A stretch of DNA of 23,401 nt, from contig JAEYXQ010000169.1 of the NCBI GenBank assembly GCA_023431205.1, forward strand, positions 1-23,401. Direction: 5' to 3'. The notes below the pieces were generated by a model, which was not told the origin of the DNA, ran no database searches, and saw nothing but the letters and a program-made list of their open reading frames with translations. Origin of the DNA: Pseudomonadota bacterium. GTDB lineage: Bacteria > Pseudomonadota > Alphaproteobacteria > Rhizobiales > Devosiaceae. How positions within the stretch are numbered: position 1 is the first letter of the stretch; the number at the start of each line of letters is the position of its first letter. The position numbers and the translations under genes were made by a program. Shown here piece by piece: positions 6,824-14,198 of this stretch.

Positions 6824-7263
6824 CAGTCGGCTCCGACCACAAGATCTGGCGCTTCCTCGCCTGCGGCCTTGGCCTTCGGCGCTGGTGGCGGTGCTTTCAG
6901 CTGCGTGTCGGCAGCCCCCGGCGGCGTCGCTGGTGGCGGCGGGGGAGGTGCCTTGCCGCTAGCTGGCGGAGTTGCCGGCGGCGGCGGTGGCGCCGCCAAT
7001 TGCGGAGCACCGGCGGCGCAGGGTGCGGCGGCTGGCGGTGGTGGTGGCGCTGCCTTGGCCGTTGCCGGCGCGCCCGCGGCGCACGGTGCTACCGCAGCGC
7101 CGGCCGCACAGGGGGCAGCCGCACACGGCGCAGTGCCCGACGCGGCTGCAGTGCCGCCATAGACGGGACGAGGCGGCACCGGATTGGTGATGTGGTCATA
7201 GGCGACGGCGGCGGTGGTGACGGCGAGCGCTGCGCCGAACAGGAGAGTGTTGCGGGCGCTCAT
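6823..7263 (-). CDS. Membrane-anchored or exported Pro/Ala-rich protein with PCAA repeats (hypothetical)
   Basis: This 146-residue protein has an N-terminal hydrophobic segment (residues 6-21) suited to a signal anchor or Sec signal. The rest is low-complexity Pro/Ala/Gly sequence predicted to be disordered. There are exactly four cysteines (47, 52, 61, 82), each in a PCAA unit and three in PCAAGA. Poly-proline runs of 5-7 follow, and the C-terminus is acidic (EEAPDLVVGAD). No known family is recognised. The ATG at 7263 overlaps the transporter stop by 4 nt, and its stop overlaps the next start by 1 nt, so it is a coupled member of the operon. Third-position GC and clean overlaps argue that it is a real gene despite the simple sequence. 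A periplasmic sulfur-carrying or tethering role is a hypothesis. Confidence 0.72.
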   Translation of the reverse strand: MSARNTLLFGAALAVTTAAVAYDHITNPVPPRPVYGGTAAASGTAPCAAAPCAAGAAVAPCAAGAPATAKAAPPPPPAAAPCAAGAPQLAAPPPPPATPPASGKAPPPPPPATPPGAADTQLKAPPPAPKAKAAGEEAPDLVVGAD

Positions 7264-8477
7264 TTCTTGGCAAATCCATCAAGACCAAACGCCGGGCGAA
7301 GGGCGATGCCGCCGATCGAGCCCACGAAGGCGGCTGCGAACCACAGCCAGCCGTGCAGGCTGCCGGTGGCGATGCCCGAGAACAGCGCACCGATATTGCA
7401 GCCGAAGGAGAGCCGCGCGCCGTAGCCCATCAACAGGCCACCCACGACGGCCGCAAGCAGCGAGCCGAGCGGCAGCTTGGCCTTGGGTGCGAACTTGCCG
7501 GCAACGGCCGCAGCCACCGCCGCGCCCAGCACCAGGCCGAAATCCATGACCGAGACGGTGTCGGCGAGAACGCTGGAATTCAGCGCCTGCGCCTGTGCCG
7601 GCCAGGTCCAGAATTCCCAGCTCGCGACATCGACGCCGACCGCCTGGGCGATCTTGGCGCCCCAGAGCCCGAACCCATAGGTAATCGACCACGGATGGCC
7701 CGCGAGCAGCAGTGTTGCGATGTTGAGCAGAGCCAGTACTAGCCCTGCCCCGACCAGCGGCCACGGGCCGCGCCAGATCCAGCTCCAGTCGCCGCTCTTG
7801 GGAACGGGTTCCCGCTCGATGTCACCGTGCACGCGCTTCTCGATCACAGCGGTGATCAGCGCCACCAGGGCAAGGCTCGCGATCGTCGCCGCCACGGCAA
7901 AGCCGACGCCCAGTTCGGCGCCGATGCTGATGGCCGGCAGGGATGGCTGCTCTAGCCAGTACGGCAGATGCGCCGTGCCGACCAGGGCGCCGATGATGAA
8001 GAACACCAGCGTCACCAGCATGCGAGCGGAGCCGCCGCCGACGGTGAACAGCGTGCCCGACCCGCAGCCACCGCCCAATTGCATTCCGAGGCCGAACATG
8101 GCGGCGCCGAACAACACGGAAACGCCCACCGGAGCCATGGCCCCGACCATCGGCTGACCGCCGATATTGCCGGCGGCAACCAGAGGGATCATCGCCAGCG
8201 CTGCAACGCCGATGGTTAGCATCTGCGCGCGCATGCCGCGGCCGCGCCGCTCCACCACCATGCGGCGCCAACCGCCGGTGAAGCCGAAGGAGCCATGGTA
8301 GAGCGCCACGCCCAGGCCGCCGCCGATCAGGAACAGTGTGCCCTGGCGCAGATCGACAAGCATGGTGATGAGCGCGAAGCCGACCAGCAGCATCGCAGCG
8401 GAAACAAGGAAGGGCGCGCGGTCGAAGGCGATCGGAGGCGGAGCAATCTTTGGCGCGGCGGCGGTCAGGTCAGTCAT
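7260..8477 (-). CDS. YeeE/YedE family (TsuA-like) thiosulfate/sulfur transporter
   Basis: This 405-residue integral membrane protein is rich in hydrophobic helices, with two repeat halves as in the YeeE/YedE family, which import thiosulfate or related sulfur species across the inner membrane. The family's cysteine motifs are present as MQLGGGCGSGTLF (Cys138) and LSFGCNIGALFSGIA (Cys360). These are the only two cysteines. A third conserved cysteine near the first GF motif of TsuA appears to be absent (HGSFGFTGGW at 61-70). The ATG at 8477 has only a weak ribosome site (GAG). Upstream is an exported rhodanese and downstream, overlapping by 4 nt, the Cys/Pro-rich gene. Together they suggest uptake of thiosulfate or sulfane sulfur released in the periplasm. 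Confidence 0.88.
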   Translation of the reverse strand: MTDLTAAAPKIAPPPIAFDRAPFLVSAAMLLVGFALITMLVDLRQGTLFLIGGGLGVALYHGSFGFTGGWRRMVVERRGRGMRAQMLTIGVAALAMIPLVAAGNIGGQPMVGAMAPVGVSVLFGAAMFGLGMQLGGGCGSGTLFTVGGGSARMLVTLVFFIIGALVGTAHLPYWLEQPSLPAISIGAELGVGFAVAATIASLALVALITAVIEKRVHGDIEREPVPKSGDWSWIWRGPWPLVGAGLVLALLNIATLLLAGHPWSITYGFGLWGAKIAQAVGVDVASWEFWTWPAQAQALNSSVLADTVSVMDFGLVLGAAVAAAVAGKFAPKAKLPLGSLLAAVVGGLLMGYGARLSFGCNIGALFSGIATGSLHGWLWFAAAFVGSIGGIALRPAFGLDGFAKK

Positions 8478-8506
8478 GGGGACTCAATCAGCAGAATGCA
8501 CGAAAA

Positions 8507-8545
8507 GGTTTGGATGCCGCACCGCGAGAGTGCAACACCCAAACC
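8507..8545 (-). promoter_or_regulatory. Terminator-like or attenuator hairpin between rhodanese and transporter genes
   Basis: CACCCAAACC (8536-8545) pairs with GGTTTGGATG (8507-8516) at 9 of 10 positions. An inner GCAC/GTGC pair (8519-8522 with 8530-8533) lies in the loop. On the minus strand the stem is followed by TTTTCG (complement of 8506-8501). It lies in the 90-nt gap inside an otherwise overlapping operon. It may act as a leaky terminator that sets a higher level of the rhodanese than of the transporter, or as an mRNA-stabilising stem. Confidence 0.45.
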
Positions 8546-8567
8546 CGAAGACGATGGTGCCGCGAGC

Positions 8568-9470
8568 TTACTGAACCGGGCGGGCCGGGTCGGCAGTCCA
8601 CTCGGCCATCGAGCCGTCATACATGGCAGTGTTCTTGTTGCCGGCGACTTCGCTCAGCGCGAACCAGGCAATCGACGCCCAGTGGCCGGTGTTGCAGAAC
8701 ACGATGTTCTCTTCGCCTTCGGAGAGACCCACGCCTTCGGCCAGCGCCGCAATGGTTTCCGGCAGGGCGAAGCTCGCATACTCGGCGCTGTAGAAGTTGG
8801 AGTGCGGGATATTGACGGCGCCGGGCAGAGTGCCGGCAACACGCGCCACCGGGCTCTTGCCCTGGCCAAGATACTGCTCCTGGGGGCGGCCATCGACCAG
8901 CTTGGTGCCGGCATCGAGCGCCGCGGCCACGTCCTCGGTGGTGGCGCGCAACTGCGGCTGCACCTCGTAGGGGAACTCAACGGCCACCGGCGTCACTGCC
9001 TCGGCAACACGCTCGCCACCCTGGGCGTCGTACTGGCGCCAGCCGCCATCCAGAATGGAGACAGCGTCATGGCCGAGATACTTGAAGGTCCAGTAGACCC
9101 GGGTGGCGCCGCCGAACTCGGAGGAGTCGGTGCCCCAGGGCACGATCACCACGTGGTCGTCGCCATCGATGCCGAGGTTGCCGATCAGCTCGGCAATCTG
9201 CTCGTCGGGCGGGATCTGGCCGGGGACACCCTGGACTTCGGTGCGCCAGCCGGCGCTCGCGTAAGGAGCCACAACGGCATTGGCGATGTACGGCAGGTCG
9301 CCGAGATCAGTCCCCTCTATGTCATCGCGGATGTCGAGGATGACGACGTTCTCGTCGGCGGCATTGGCCTTGAGCCATTCGGCCGTCACCAGCGGGGTAA
9401 CGTCGGCAGCCTGGACGGCAACAGGAGCAGCCACGAGCATGGCGGCGGCGGCAAGGAAGGAAAGACGCAT
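8568..9470 (-). CDS. Exported rhodanese (thiosulfate/3-mercaptopyruvate sulfurtransferase)
   Basis: This 300-residue protein starts with a clear Sec signal peptide (MRLSFLAAAAMLVAAPVAVQA, cleavage after AQA near residue 21). Two tandem rhodanese domains follow (about 24-155 and 175-298). The C-terminal domain carries the active loop CNTGHWAS with catalytic Cys259. The N-terminal domain is the usual inactive one (PWGTDSSEFG, no cysteine). The enzyme transfers sulfane sulfur from thiosulfate or a mercaptan to a thiol or cyanide acceptor, here in the periplasm. CxxGxxAS-type loops fit thiosulfate sulfurtransferases, but 3-mercaptopyruvate cannot be ruled out. First gene of the minus-strand sulfur cluster. 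Confidence 0.9.
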   Translation of the reverse strand: MRLSFLAAAAMLVAAPVAVQAADVTPLVTAEWLKANAADENVVILDIRDDIEGTDLGDLPYIANAVVAPYASAGWRTEVQGVPGQIPPDEQIAELIGNLGIDGDDHVVIVPWGTDSSEFGGATRVYWTFKYLGHDAVSILDGGWRQYDAQGGERVAEAVTPVAVEFPYEVQPQLRATTEDVAAALDAGTKLVDGRPQEQYLGQGKSPVARVAGTLPGAVNIPHSNFYSAEYASFALPETIAALAEGVGLSEGEENIVFCNTGHWASIAWFALSEVAGNKNTAMYDGSMAEWTADPARPVQ

Positions 9471-9700
9471 GTGAAGGCCCTACGGAAAATCTACACCGAT
9501 CGTATCGACTTAACCGCTCCCGGGCGACACCAGCGGTCCCAAAGCCACAGCGCTGCGGGCAAAAGGTGACCATTGTTGGGGCGGGAGGAGGAATGGAATT
9601 GCTTGGGTGTCGCGGGACCGATCCAGCCGAGCACTGGCGTTCCGTTGTGGACCCATCGGCCGAATGGAGCGTTGAGGTGGGCAACCAAGGGAGCCTCTTC
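9471..9700. other. Intergenic region between rhodanese and small ORF (divergent promoter region)
   Basis: This 230-nt gap must hold the rhodanese promoter on the minus strand and that of the small gene/SDR on the plus strand. I see no convincing -35/-10 pair. A short palindrome CGAT-CGT-ATCG is present at 9497-9507. A strong purine-rich GGGAGGAGGA at 9583-9592 precedes an in-frame ATG at 9593, which could extend the small ORF to 103 residues, but codons in 9593-9700 lack the high third-position GC seen after 9701. Confidence 0.4.
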
Positions 9701-9901
9701 ATGGCCGACTACCAACTCACCCTCAGCAACGGCACCAGCATCGGCTTCACCGATGAGCGCGAGCTGGACGAGATCATCGAACAGGTGGTGTCCGAAGGCT
9801 ATCTGCGCATCAGCGGGGAGCGGACGCTTGTCGACCAGGGCACGCCCGTAGAGGGCGACTTCGTCGCCTTCGAAAGCCACATCCTCAGCATCTCGACGTA
9901 G
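9701..9901 (+). CDS. Small hypothetical protein (66 aa)
   Basis: This 66-residue acidic protein (starts MADYQLTLSNGTSIGF) has no recognised family. The pattern (TLSNGTSIGFTDERELDEIIEQV, then ...VDQGTPVEGDFVAFESHILSI) suggests a small alpha/beta or beta-hairpin fold with a helix, perhaps a compact regulatory or sensor-like protein. There is no cysteine, signal or membrane segment. The ATG at 9701 is chosen because strong coding bias starts there and AGGGAG lies about 8 nt upstream. A longer form from 9593 (strong GGGAGGAGGA) remains possible. It is followed after 32 nt by the SDR gene and may be cotranscribed with it. Confidence 0.6.
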   Translation: MADYQLTLSNGTSIGFTDERELDEIIEQVVSEGYLRISGERTLVDQGTPVEGDFVAFESHILSIST

Positions 9902-9933
9902 TATCCAGGCCTCAGCTCAAGAAGGATCGAGCG

Positions 9934-10686
9934 ATGACGTTCAAGGACAAGGTAGCATTGGTGACCGGCGCCGGATCTGGCATCGGTGAAGCCATCGCCA
10001 AGGAACTGGCAGCCGCGGGCGCCAAAGTCGTATTGGCCGACATCAGCAGGGAAGGTCTCGATCGGGTCGCCAGGGAAATCGGGACCTCCGGTGGCGAAGC
10101 TGCCACGGTTATCGCCAACAGCGCCTCCGCAGACGACAACAAGGCCGCCGTGGAGCTGGCGCTCAGTAGGTTTGGCAAGCTCAACTATGCGGTGAACAAT
10201 GCCGGCATCGGTGGCAAGCAGGCCCCCACGGGCGATCTCGACATCGACGACTGGAACAGGGTCATCGACATCAACCTCCACGGCGTCCTTTACGGCATGC
10301 GCTACCAGATCCCGGCCATGCTCGAGGCGGGCGCCGCCGACAGCGCCATCGTCAACATGGCCTCGATCCACGGCGCGGTCGCCGCCATCGGCAACAGCGC
10401 CTATACCGCTGCCAAGCACGGCGTTGTCGGCCTCACCAAGAATGCCGCTGCCGAGTACGGGCCGCAGGGGCTGCGCATCAACTGCGTCGGCCCGGCCTAT
10501 ATCGACACCCCGCTCCTCGGCAACCTGCCGGAGGAGTTCCGCACCCAGCTCATTGCGCGCCATCCCCTGGGACGGCTCGGGCGCGCCGAGGAAGTGGCCA
10601 AGGTCGTACGCTTCCTGCTGTCCGACGACGCTTCCTTCGTAACCGGCAGCTACTACCTGGTCGACGGCGGCTATACCGCGGTCTGA
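9934..10686 (+). CDS. Short-chain dehydrogenase/reductase (SDR), classical type
   Basis: This 250-residue oxidoreductase has the full classical SDR signature. The cofactor loop is TGAGSGIG (11-18), and an acidic residue at the end of beta-2 (VVLADIS, Asp36) favours NAD over NADP. NNAG is at 88-91. The catalytic triad is Ser144 (NMASIHG), Tyr157 and Lys161 (YTAAK). The C-terminal VDGGYTAV is typical of glucose 1-dehydrogenase/3-oxoacyl-reductase-like SDRs. The substrate cannot be assigned. The ATG at 9934 follows AAGAAGGA. Upstream neighbour is the small hypothetical gene; downstream it converges with the ABC substrate-binding gene and is separated by a strong hairpin. Confidence 0.92.
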   Translation: MTFKDKVALVTGAGSGIGEAIAKELAAAGAKVVLADISREGLDRVAREIGTSGGEAATVIANSASADDNKAAVELALSRFGKLNYAVNNAGIGGKQAPTGDLDIDDWNRVIDINLHGVLYGMRYQIPAMLEAGAADSAIVNMASIHGAVAAIGNSAYTAAKHGVVGLTKNAAAEYGPQGLRINCVGPAYIDTPLLGNLPEEFRTQLIARHPLGRLGRAEEVAKVVRFLLSDDASFVTGSYYLVDGGYTAV

Positions 10687-10719
10687 AAACGACTGCGGCG
10701 GCCACCAGGGCCGCCGCAG
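10685..10719 (-). terminator. Hairpin terminator between SDR and ABC substrate-binding genes
   Basis: CTGCGGCGGCC (10693-10703) pairs perfectly with GGCCGCCGCAG (10709-10719), an 11-bp GC-rich stem with a 5-nt loop. On the minus strand it is followed by TCGTTTTC, so it terminates the transporter-binding-protein transcript. On the plus strand it lies 6 nt after the SDR stop but lacks a T-tract, so it may block only weakly in that direction. Confidence 0.7.
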
Positions 10720-10740
10720 CTTCGCCAATCGATCCGAGGA

Positions 10741-12327
10741 TCAGTTCTTGGTCACGAGACGGTAGTAGACGAAGTCCGAGTTCGAGCCGTTCACATAGCC
10801 CTCGACGTTCTCGGCCATGGCGATCTGCAGCGCCGCCTGGAACATGATCACGATCGGGCTTTCGGCCTGAACCTGCTTCTGCAGTTCCGTGTACATCTCG
10901 TTACGCTTGTCCTGGTCGGCTTCGGCCAGCGCAGCGTTCACCGCGTCGTTCATCTCCTGCGGCACGGCCCAGGCATTCCGCCAGGTGGTGGTTGCCGTGT
11001 AGTTGTCGTCCGCGTTGTTGGAGTTGTACGCGAAGGCCTTGGCGTTCGAGTGCGGGTCCATGAAGTCCGGGCCCCAGTACAGCAGCATGGCTTCGTGAGT
11101 GCGGTCACGGTACTTCGTGATCACCTGGGCGCCGGTGCCGGGCAGGATCTCGAAGTTGATGCCGGCTTCGGCGAAGGTCGCCTGCAGCGACTGCGCGATG
11201 TCGGTGAACGGCGCCGAGTTGATCACGTCGAGCGTGACGTCGATCGGCGTTTCGACGCCTGCGTCGGCCAGGATCTGCTTGGCCTTTTCGACGTCGAGGC
11301 TAAACGGGGTCTCGTCATAGGAACCCGGGAAGCCCTTCGGCCAGAACGCCTGGTGCTTTTCCATCTGGCCCTTGAGGAAGGTCTCCGTCATCCCGTCATA
11401 GTCGACGAGATAGCGAGCGGCTTCCCAAACGGCCGGCGGGGTCAGCTCGTCGGTCTTCTGGTTGAACGACAGGAAGTGCACGGCCGCCTGCGGGTAGGTC
11501 TCGACCTTCACGCCGTCGCCGAGGCCGCCGATCTGGTCCGGCGTCAGGTTCTTGGCAATGTCGATGTCGCCGGAAGTCAGCAGCAGCTGCTGGGTCGCAG
11601 CTTCGGCGACGTGACGGATCAGCACCTGCTTCATCGCCGGAGCGCCGTTCCAGTAGCTCTCGTTGGCGGTCAGGCGCACGAGCTCGGCCGGGCGGTAGTC
11701 GGTCAGCACATAGGGACCAGAACCGGCCGAGTTGGTGTTGAGCCAGGCGTTACCCCAGTCGCCGTTCTCCTCGTGCTCCATCGCCAGCACTTCGTCGACA
11801 ATGGCGCCGGGACGGGCAGCAAGGACGTTCAGCACGAAGGCCGAAGCGAAGTCGCCGCTCCACTTCACGGTGACGGTGTTGCCGTCCACGGTGACCATCT
11901 CGTCGATGTTTTCGGGGGTCCAGCCGAGCTGGGTCAGAATGAACGCGGGCGTGAGGTTCAGCGTCACGACGCGCTTGAACGAGAACTTCACGTCTTCCGG
12001 ACGCACCGGGTTGCCGGAGGCGAAGGTGGCGCCCTCGCGAATGGTGAAGGTCAGTGACTTGGCGTCTTCGTCGGCCACCCACTCGCTGGCAAGACCGGGC
12101 GCGAGAACGGTGGTGTCCGCCGCGTCGTACTGCACCAGCTTGTCATAGAGGTTGGCGTTGATCTCGCCGGCCGAGAACTCGTAGGCCTGCGCGGGATCGA
12201 GCGCGACGATGTCGTCGATGTTCTGGGCGATCACCAGCGCGTCGGCCGGCGTCGCCGCAAAGGCGGCTCCGGTTGCCAGCGGCAGGGTGAGCGCTGATGC
12301 CAGAAGGGCAGCGCGGAAGAGCTTCAT
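10741..12327 (-). CDS. ABC transporter substrate-binding protein, peptide/nickel type (SBP_bac_5)
   Basis: This 528-residue periplasmic binding protein is of the DppA/OppA type. A Sec signal peptide (MKLFRAALLASALTLPLATG..., cleavage after AFA near 24) is followed by the family pattern: IDDIVALDPAQAYEFS, the N-terminal lobe GLASEWVADEDAKSLTFTIREGATFASG, and GSGPYVLTDYRP. No lipobox is seen, so it is a soluble periplasmic protein. It would deliver its ligand to the permease/ATPase set on the plus strand (13128-16840). The ligand cannot be told; dipeptides, oligopeptides and other small molecules are known for the family. It overlaps the upstream XRE-cupin gene by 4 nt (ATGA), so regulator and binding protein are cotranscribed. 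Confidence 0.93.
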   Translation of the reverse strand: MKLFRAALLASALTLPLATGAAFAATPADALVIAQNIDDIVALDPAQAYEFSAGEINANLYDKLVQYDAADTTVLAPGLASEWVADEDAKSLTFTIREGATFASGNPVRPEDVKFSFKRVVTLNLTPAFILTQLGWTPENIDEMVTVDGNTVTVKWSGDFASAFVLNVLAARPGAIVDEVLAMEHEENGDWGNAWLNTNSAGSGPYVLTDYRPAELVRLTANESYWNGAPAMKQVLIRHVAEAATQQLLLTSGDIDIAKNLTPDQIGGLGDGVKVETYPQAAVHFLSFNQKTDELTPPAVWEAARYLVDYDGMTETFLKGQMEKHQAFWPKGFPGSYDETPFSLDVEKAKQILADAGVETPIDVTLDVINSAPFTDIAQSLQATFAEAGINFEILPGTGAQVITKYRDRTHEAMLLYWGPDFMDPHSNAKAFAYNSNNADDNYTATTTWRNAWAVPQEMNDAVNAALAEADQDKRNEMYTELQKQVQAESPIVIMFQAALQIAMAENVEGYVNGSNSDFVYYRLVTKN

Positions 12328-12992
12328 GAGCGTTTCTCCTTGTGGGTAACTTGCTTCTTAACCGGCTTGTTGACGCCGGTTTTCGGTTTCGCCACCGCCA
12401 TGCGCGGGCGGGCAGTGGAGCGAAAGAGGGCCAGCGTGCCCGTCCAGAGCAGGCGCGCCGGTTTGTCGGTGTGGTTGGACCACGAATGGGGGCGGTTGCC
12501 GCGGAAATGCAGGCTGTCGCCGGCATTCATCACCATCTCCTCGCCATCGAGGCGCTGGGTGATGGAGCCCTCCAGCACGAACAGGATTTCCTCGCCCTCG
12601 TGGGCGACGGTTTCCGAACGGTATCCGGGGGGCACCGTCATCAGGAAGCTCGAGAGCTGATTGCCGGGAAACTCCGTCCCCAGCCGCTCGTAGATGATGG
12701 ACGAGCCGTCGACCGAAAAGCGGTTGCGCTCCCCTGCCCGCGTCAACGCCTCGTGGGTCGCCGGGGCCGAAACGAAATAGTCGATGCTGACCCCGAGCGC
12801 CCGTGCAATCTGCGCCAGCGTACCGAGGGATGGGGTCGCATGGTCGCGCTCCACCTGGCTCAGATATCCCACGGAGACGGCAGCGGCTTCGCCCAGTTCA
12901 ACCAACGTCATCTGCTGCTGGCGGCGACGGGCGCGAATGAGCGCTCCCACCCGCGGGTGCCCCTTCTCCTCGATCGCAGCCGCTTCGTTCAC
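12324..12992 (-). CDS. XRE family regulator with C-terminal cupin domain
   Basis: This 222-residue regulator has an N-terminal helix-turn-helix (about 14-70; LGEAAAVSVGYLSQVERDHATPSLGTLAQIARALGVSI). A C-terminal single cupin follows, with motif 1 as HEGEEILFVLEGSITQRLDG (131-150) and motif 2 as AGDSLHFRGNRPHSWSN (157-173). Cupin His/Glu residues (H131, E135, H169) are in place for metal or ligand binding. Regulators of this class (like PuuR/SutR) control uptake and catabolism of amines or sulfur/amino compounds. The last 20 residues form an unusual Lys/Arg-rich tail that could add DNA affinity. The start is GTG at 12992; no in-frame ATG lies upstream. It likely binds the palindrome at 13003-13021 and controls both transporter arms. 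Confidence 0.92.
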   Translation of the reverse strand: MNEAAAIEEKGHPRVGALIRARRRQQQMTLVELGEAAAVSVGYLSQVERDHATPSLGTLAQIARALGVSIDYFVSAPATHEALTRAGERNRFSVDGSSIIYERLGTEFPGNQLSSFLMTVPPGYRSETVAHEGEEILFVLEGSITQRLDGEEMVMNAGDSLHFRGNRPHSWSNHTDKPARLLWTGTLALFRSTARPRMAVAKPKTGVNKPVKKQVTHKEKRS

Positions 12993-13002
12993 GTGGCCGT
13001 TC

Positions 13003-13043
13003 CATCAAAATTTTTTTGATGTAAGCAAATTTCCTTGTAGAAT
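13003..13043. promoter_or_regulatory. AT-rich palindromic operator overlapping the divergent transporter promoter
   Basis: CATCAAAA-TTT-TTTTGATG (13003-13021) is a perfect 19-nt palindrome and the only strongly AT-rich spot nearby. It lies 11 nt from the GTG start of the XRE-cupin gene. On the plus strand, TTGATG (13016-13021) plus a 16-nt spacer plus TAGAAT (13038-13043) forms a good sigma70-type promoter for the permease operon, so its -35 is inside the palindrome. Binding by the XRE-cupin protein is inferred. Confidence 0.65.
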
Positions 13044-13127
13044 GGAAGGACGATGTGAGGCTGCACGAGCGTACGGACTGGTTCCGGAAACGCCGGCAAG
13101 CCATTGTTTTGAAGCGAAGGGATCATT

Positions 13128-14198
13128 GTGGCGCTAGAGCAGAACCTGACCCAGCCGCCGGACTACGGCGCCCAGCGCCGCCGTGTCGGGCGTGGCGTTG
13201 TCACCCTGGGCAGCTTTGCGCTGACACTATTCCTGACCTTTCTCGGCCTGCTCGCCATCACCTTCTTCATCGGCCGGGTGATCCCCATCGATCCGGTCCT
13301 GTCCGTGGTCGGCGATCGCGCCACCCAGGCGCAGTATGACGCCGCCAAGATCGCCATGGGCCTCGACCGCCCGCTATGGGAGCAGTTCATCTCCTATGTC
13401 GGCAACGTGTTCACCGGCGATCTCGGAAGGTCGGTGTCCACCGGCCGCCCCGTGCTGGAAGACCTCAGCCGATTTTTCCCCGCCACTTTCGAGATGGCGA
13501 CGCTCGGCATCCTGATCGGCATAGCCCTGGGGGTTCCGCTCGGCGTCACCGCCGCCGCCCGCCAGGGCTCCTGGCTTGACCAGGCCATCCGTGTGGTCGG
13601 CCTGCTCGGCTATTCCGTCCCCGCCTTCTGGCTTGGCCTCGTGGGCCTCGCCCTCTTCTATGCCCGCCTGCGCTGGGTCGGTGGCCCCGGGCGCCTCGAC
13701 ATCTTCTACGATGGCCTCGTCCAGCCCGTCACCGGCATGATCCTGATCGACAGCCTTATCCGCGGCGAGATCGACATCTTCTGGAACGCCGTCTCCCACA
13801 TCATCCTGCCGGCCGCGGTGCTCGGCTTCTTCAGCCTCGCCTATATCGCCCGCATGACCCGCTCCTTCATGCTCGAGCAGTTGAGCCAGGAGTTCGTCAC
13901 CACCGCCCGGGTCAAGGGCCTCTCCGAACGCGTGGTGATCTGGCGCCACGCCTTCAAGCCGATCCGCGTGCCGCTGATCACCGTGGTCGGCCTCTCCTAT
14001 GCCGGCCTCCTGGAGGGCTCGGTGATGATCGAAACCGTGTTCTCCTGGCCCGGCATCGGCAACTACCTCACCACCGCGCTGCTCAACGCCGACATGAACG
14101 CCGTGCTCGGCGCGACCCTGGTCGTCGGCGCCGTGTTCATTGCCATCAACAAGATCTCGGACGTGCTCTACCGCGTCCTCGACCCGAGGGCCCGCTGA
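13128..14198 (+). CDS. ABC transporter permease, DppB/OppB type
   Basis: This 356-residue inner-membrane permease has a cytoplasmic N-terminus followed by a first helix (about 26-50). The family segment PLWEQFISYVGNVFTGDLGRS lies at about 82-102. Several further helices follow, and the EAA coupling loop FVTTARVKGLSERVVIWRHAF is near 256-276, which contacts the ATPase. The C-terminus (NKISDVLYRVLDPRAR) is typical. Length is slightly above the usual 310-340 owing to the N-terminal tail. The start is GTG at 13128, preceded by GAAGGG with a 6-nt spacer. It is the first gene of the plus-strand transporter operon and overlaps the next permease by 1 nt. Confidence 0.93.
   Translation: MALEQNLTQPPDYGAQRRRVGRGVVTLGSFALTLFLTFLGLLAITFFIGRVIPIDPVLSVVGDRATQAQYDAAKIAMGLDRPLWEQFISYVGNVFTGDLGRSVSTGRPVLEDLSRFFPATFEMATLGILIGIALGVPLGVTAAARQGSWLDQAIRVVGLLGYSVPAFWLGLVGLALFYARLRWVGGPGRLDIFYDGLVQPVTGMILIDSLIRGEIDIFWNAVSHIILPAAVLGFFSLAYIARMTRSFMLEQLSQEFVTTARVKGLSERVVIWRHAFKPIRVPLITVVGLSYAGLLEGSVMIETVFSWPGIGNYLTTALLNADMNAVLGATLVVGAVFIAINKISDVLYRVLDPRAR

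Noticed and set aside
6850..7150. Tandem repeats in the Pro/Ala-rich gene considered as a CRISPR array or DNA satellite
   Set aside because: Repeats are irregular in length, in phase with codons and encode PCAA and poly-Pro units; there are no spacers.
9497..9507. CGAT-CGT-ATCG palindrome upstream of the rhodanese gene as an operator
   Set aside because: It is too short (4-bp arms) to separate from chance in this sequence, and no local regulator points to it.
8295..9569. 424-codon plus-strand open frame opposite the rhodanese and transporter
   Set aside because: It spans two convincing minus-strand genes plus their gap; His/Arg/Gly-rich shadow composition.
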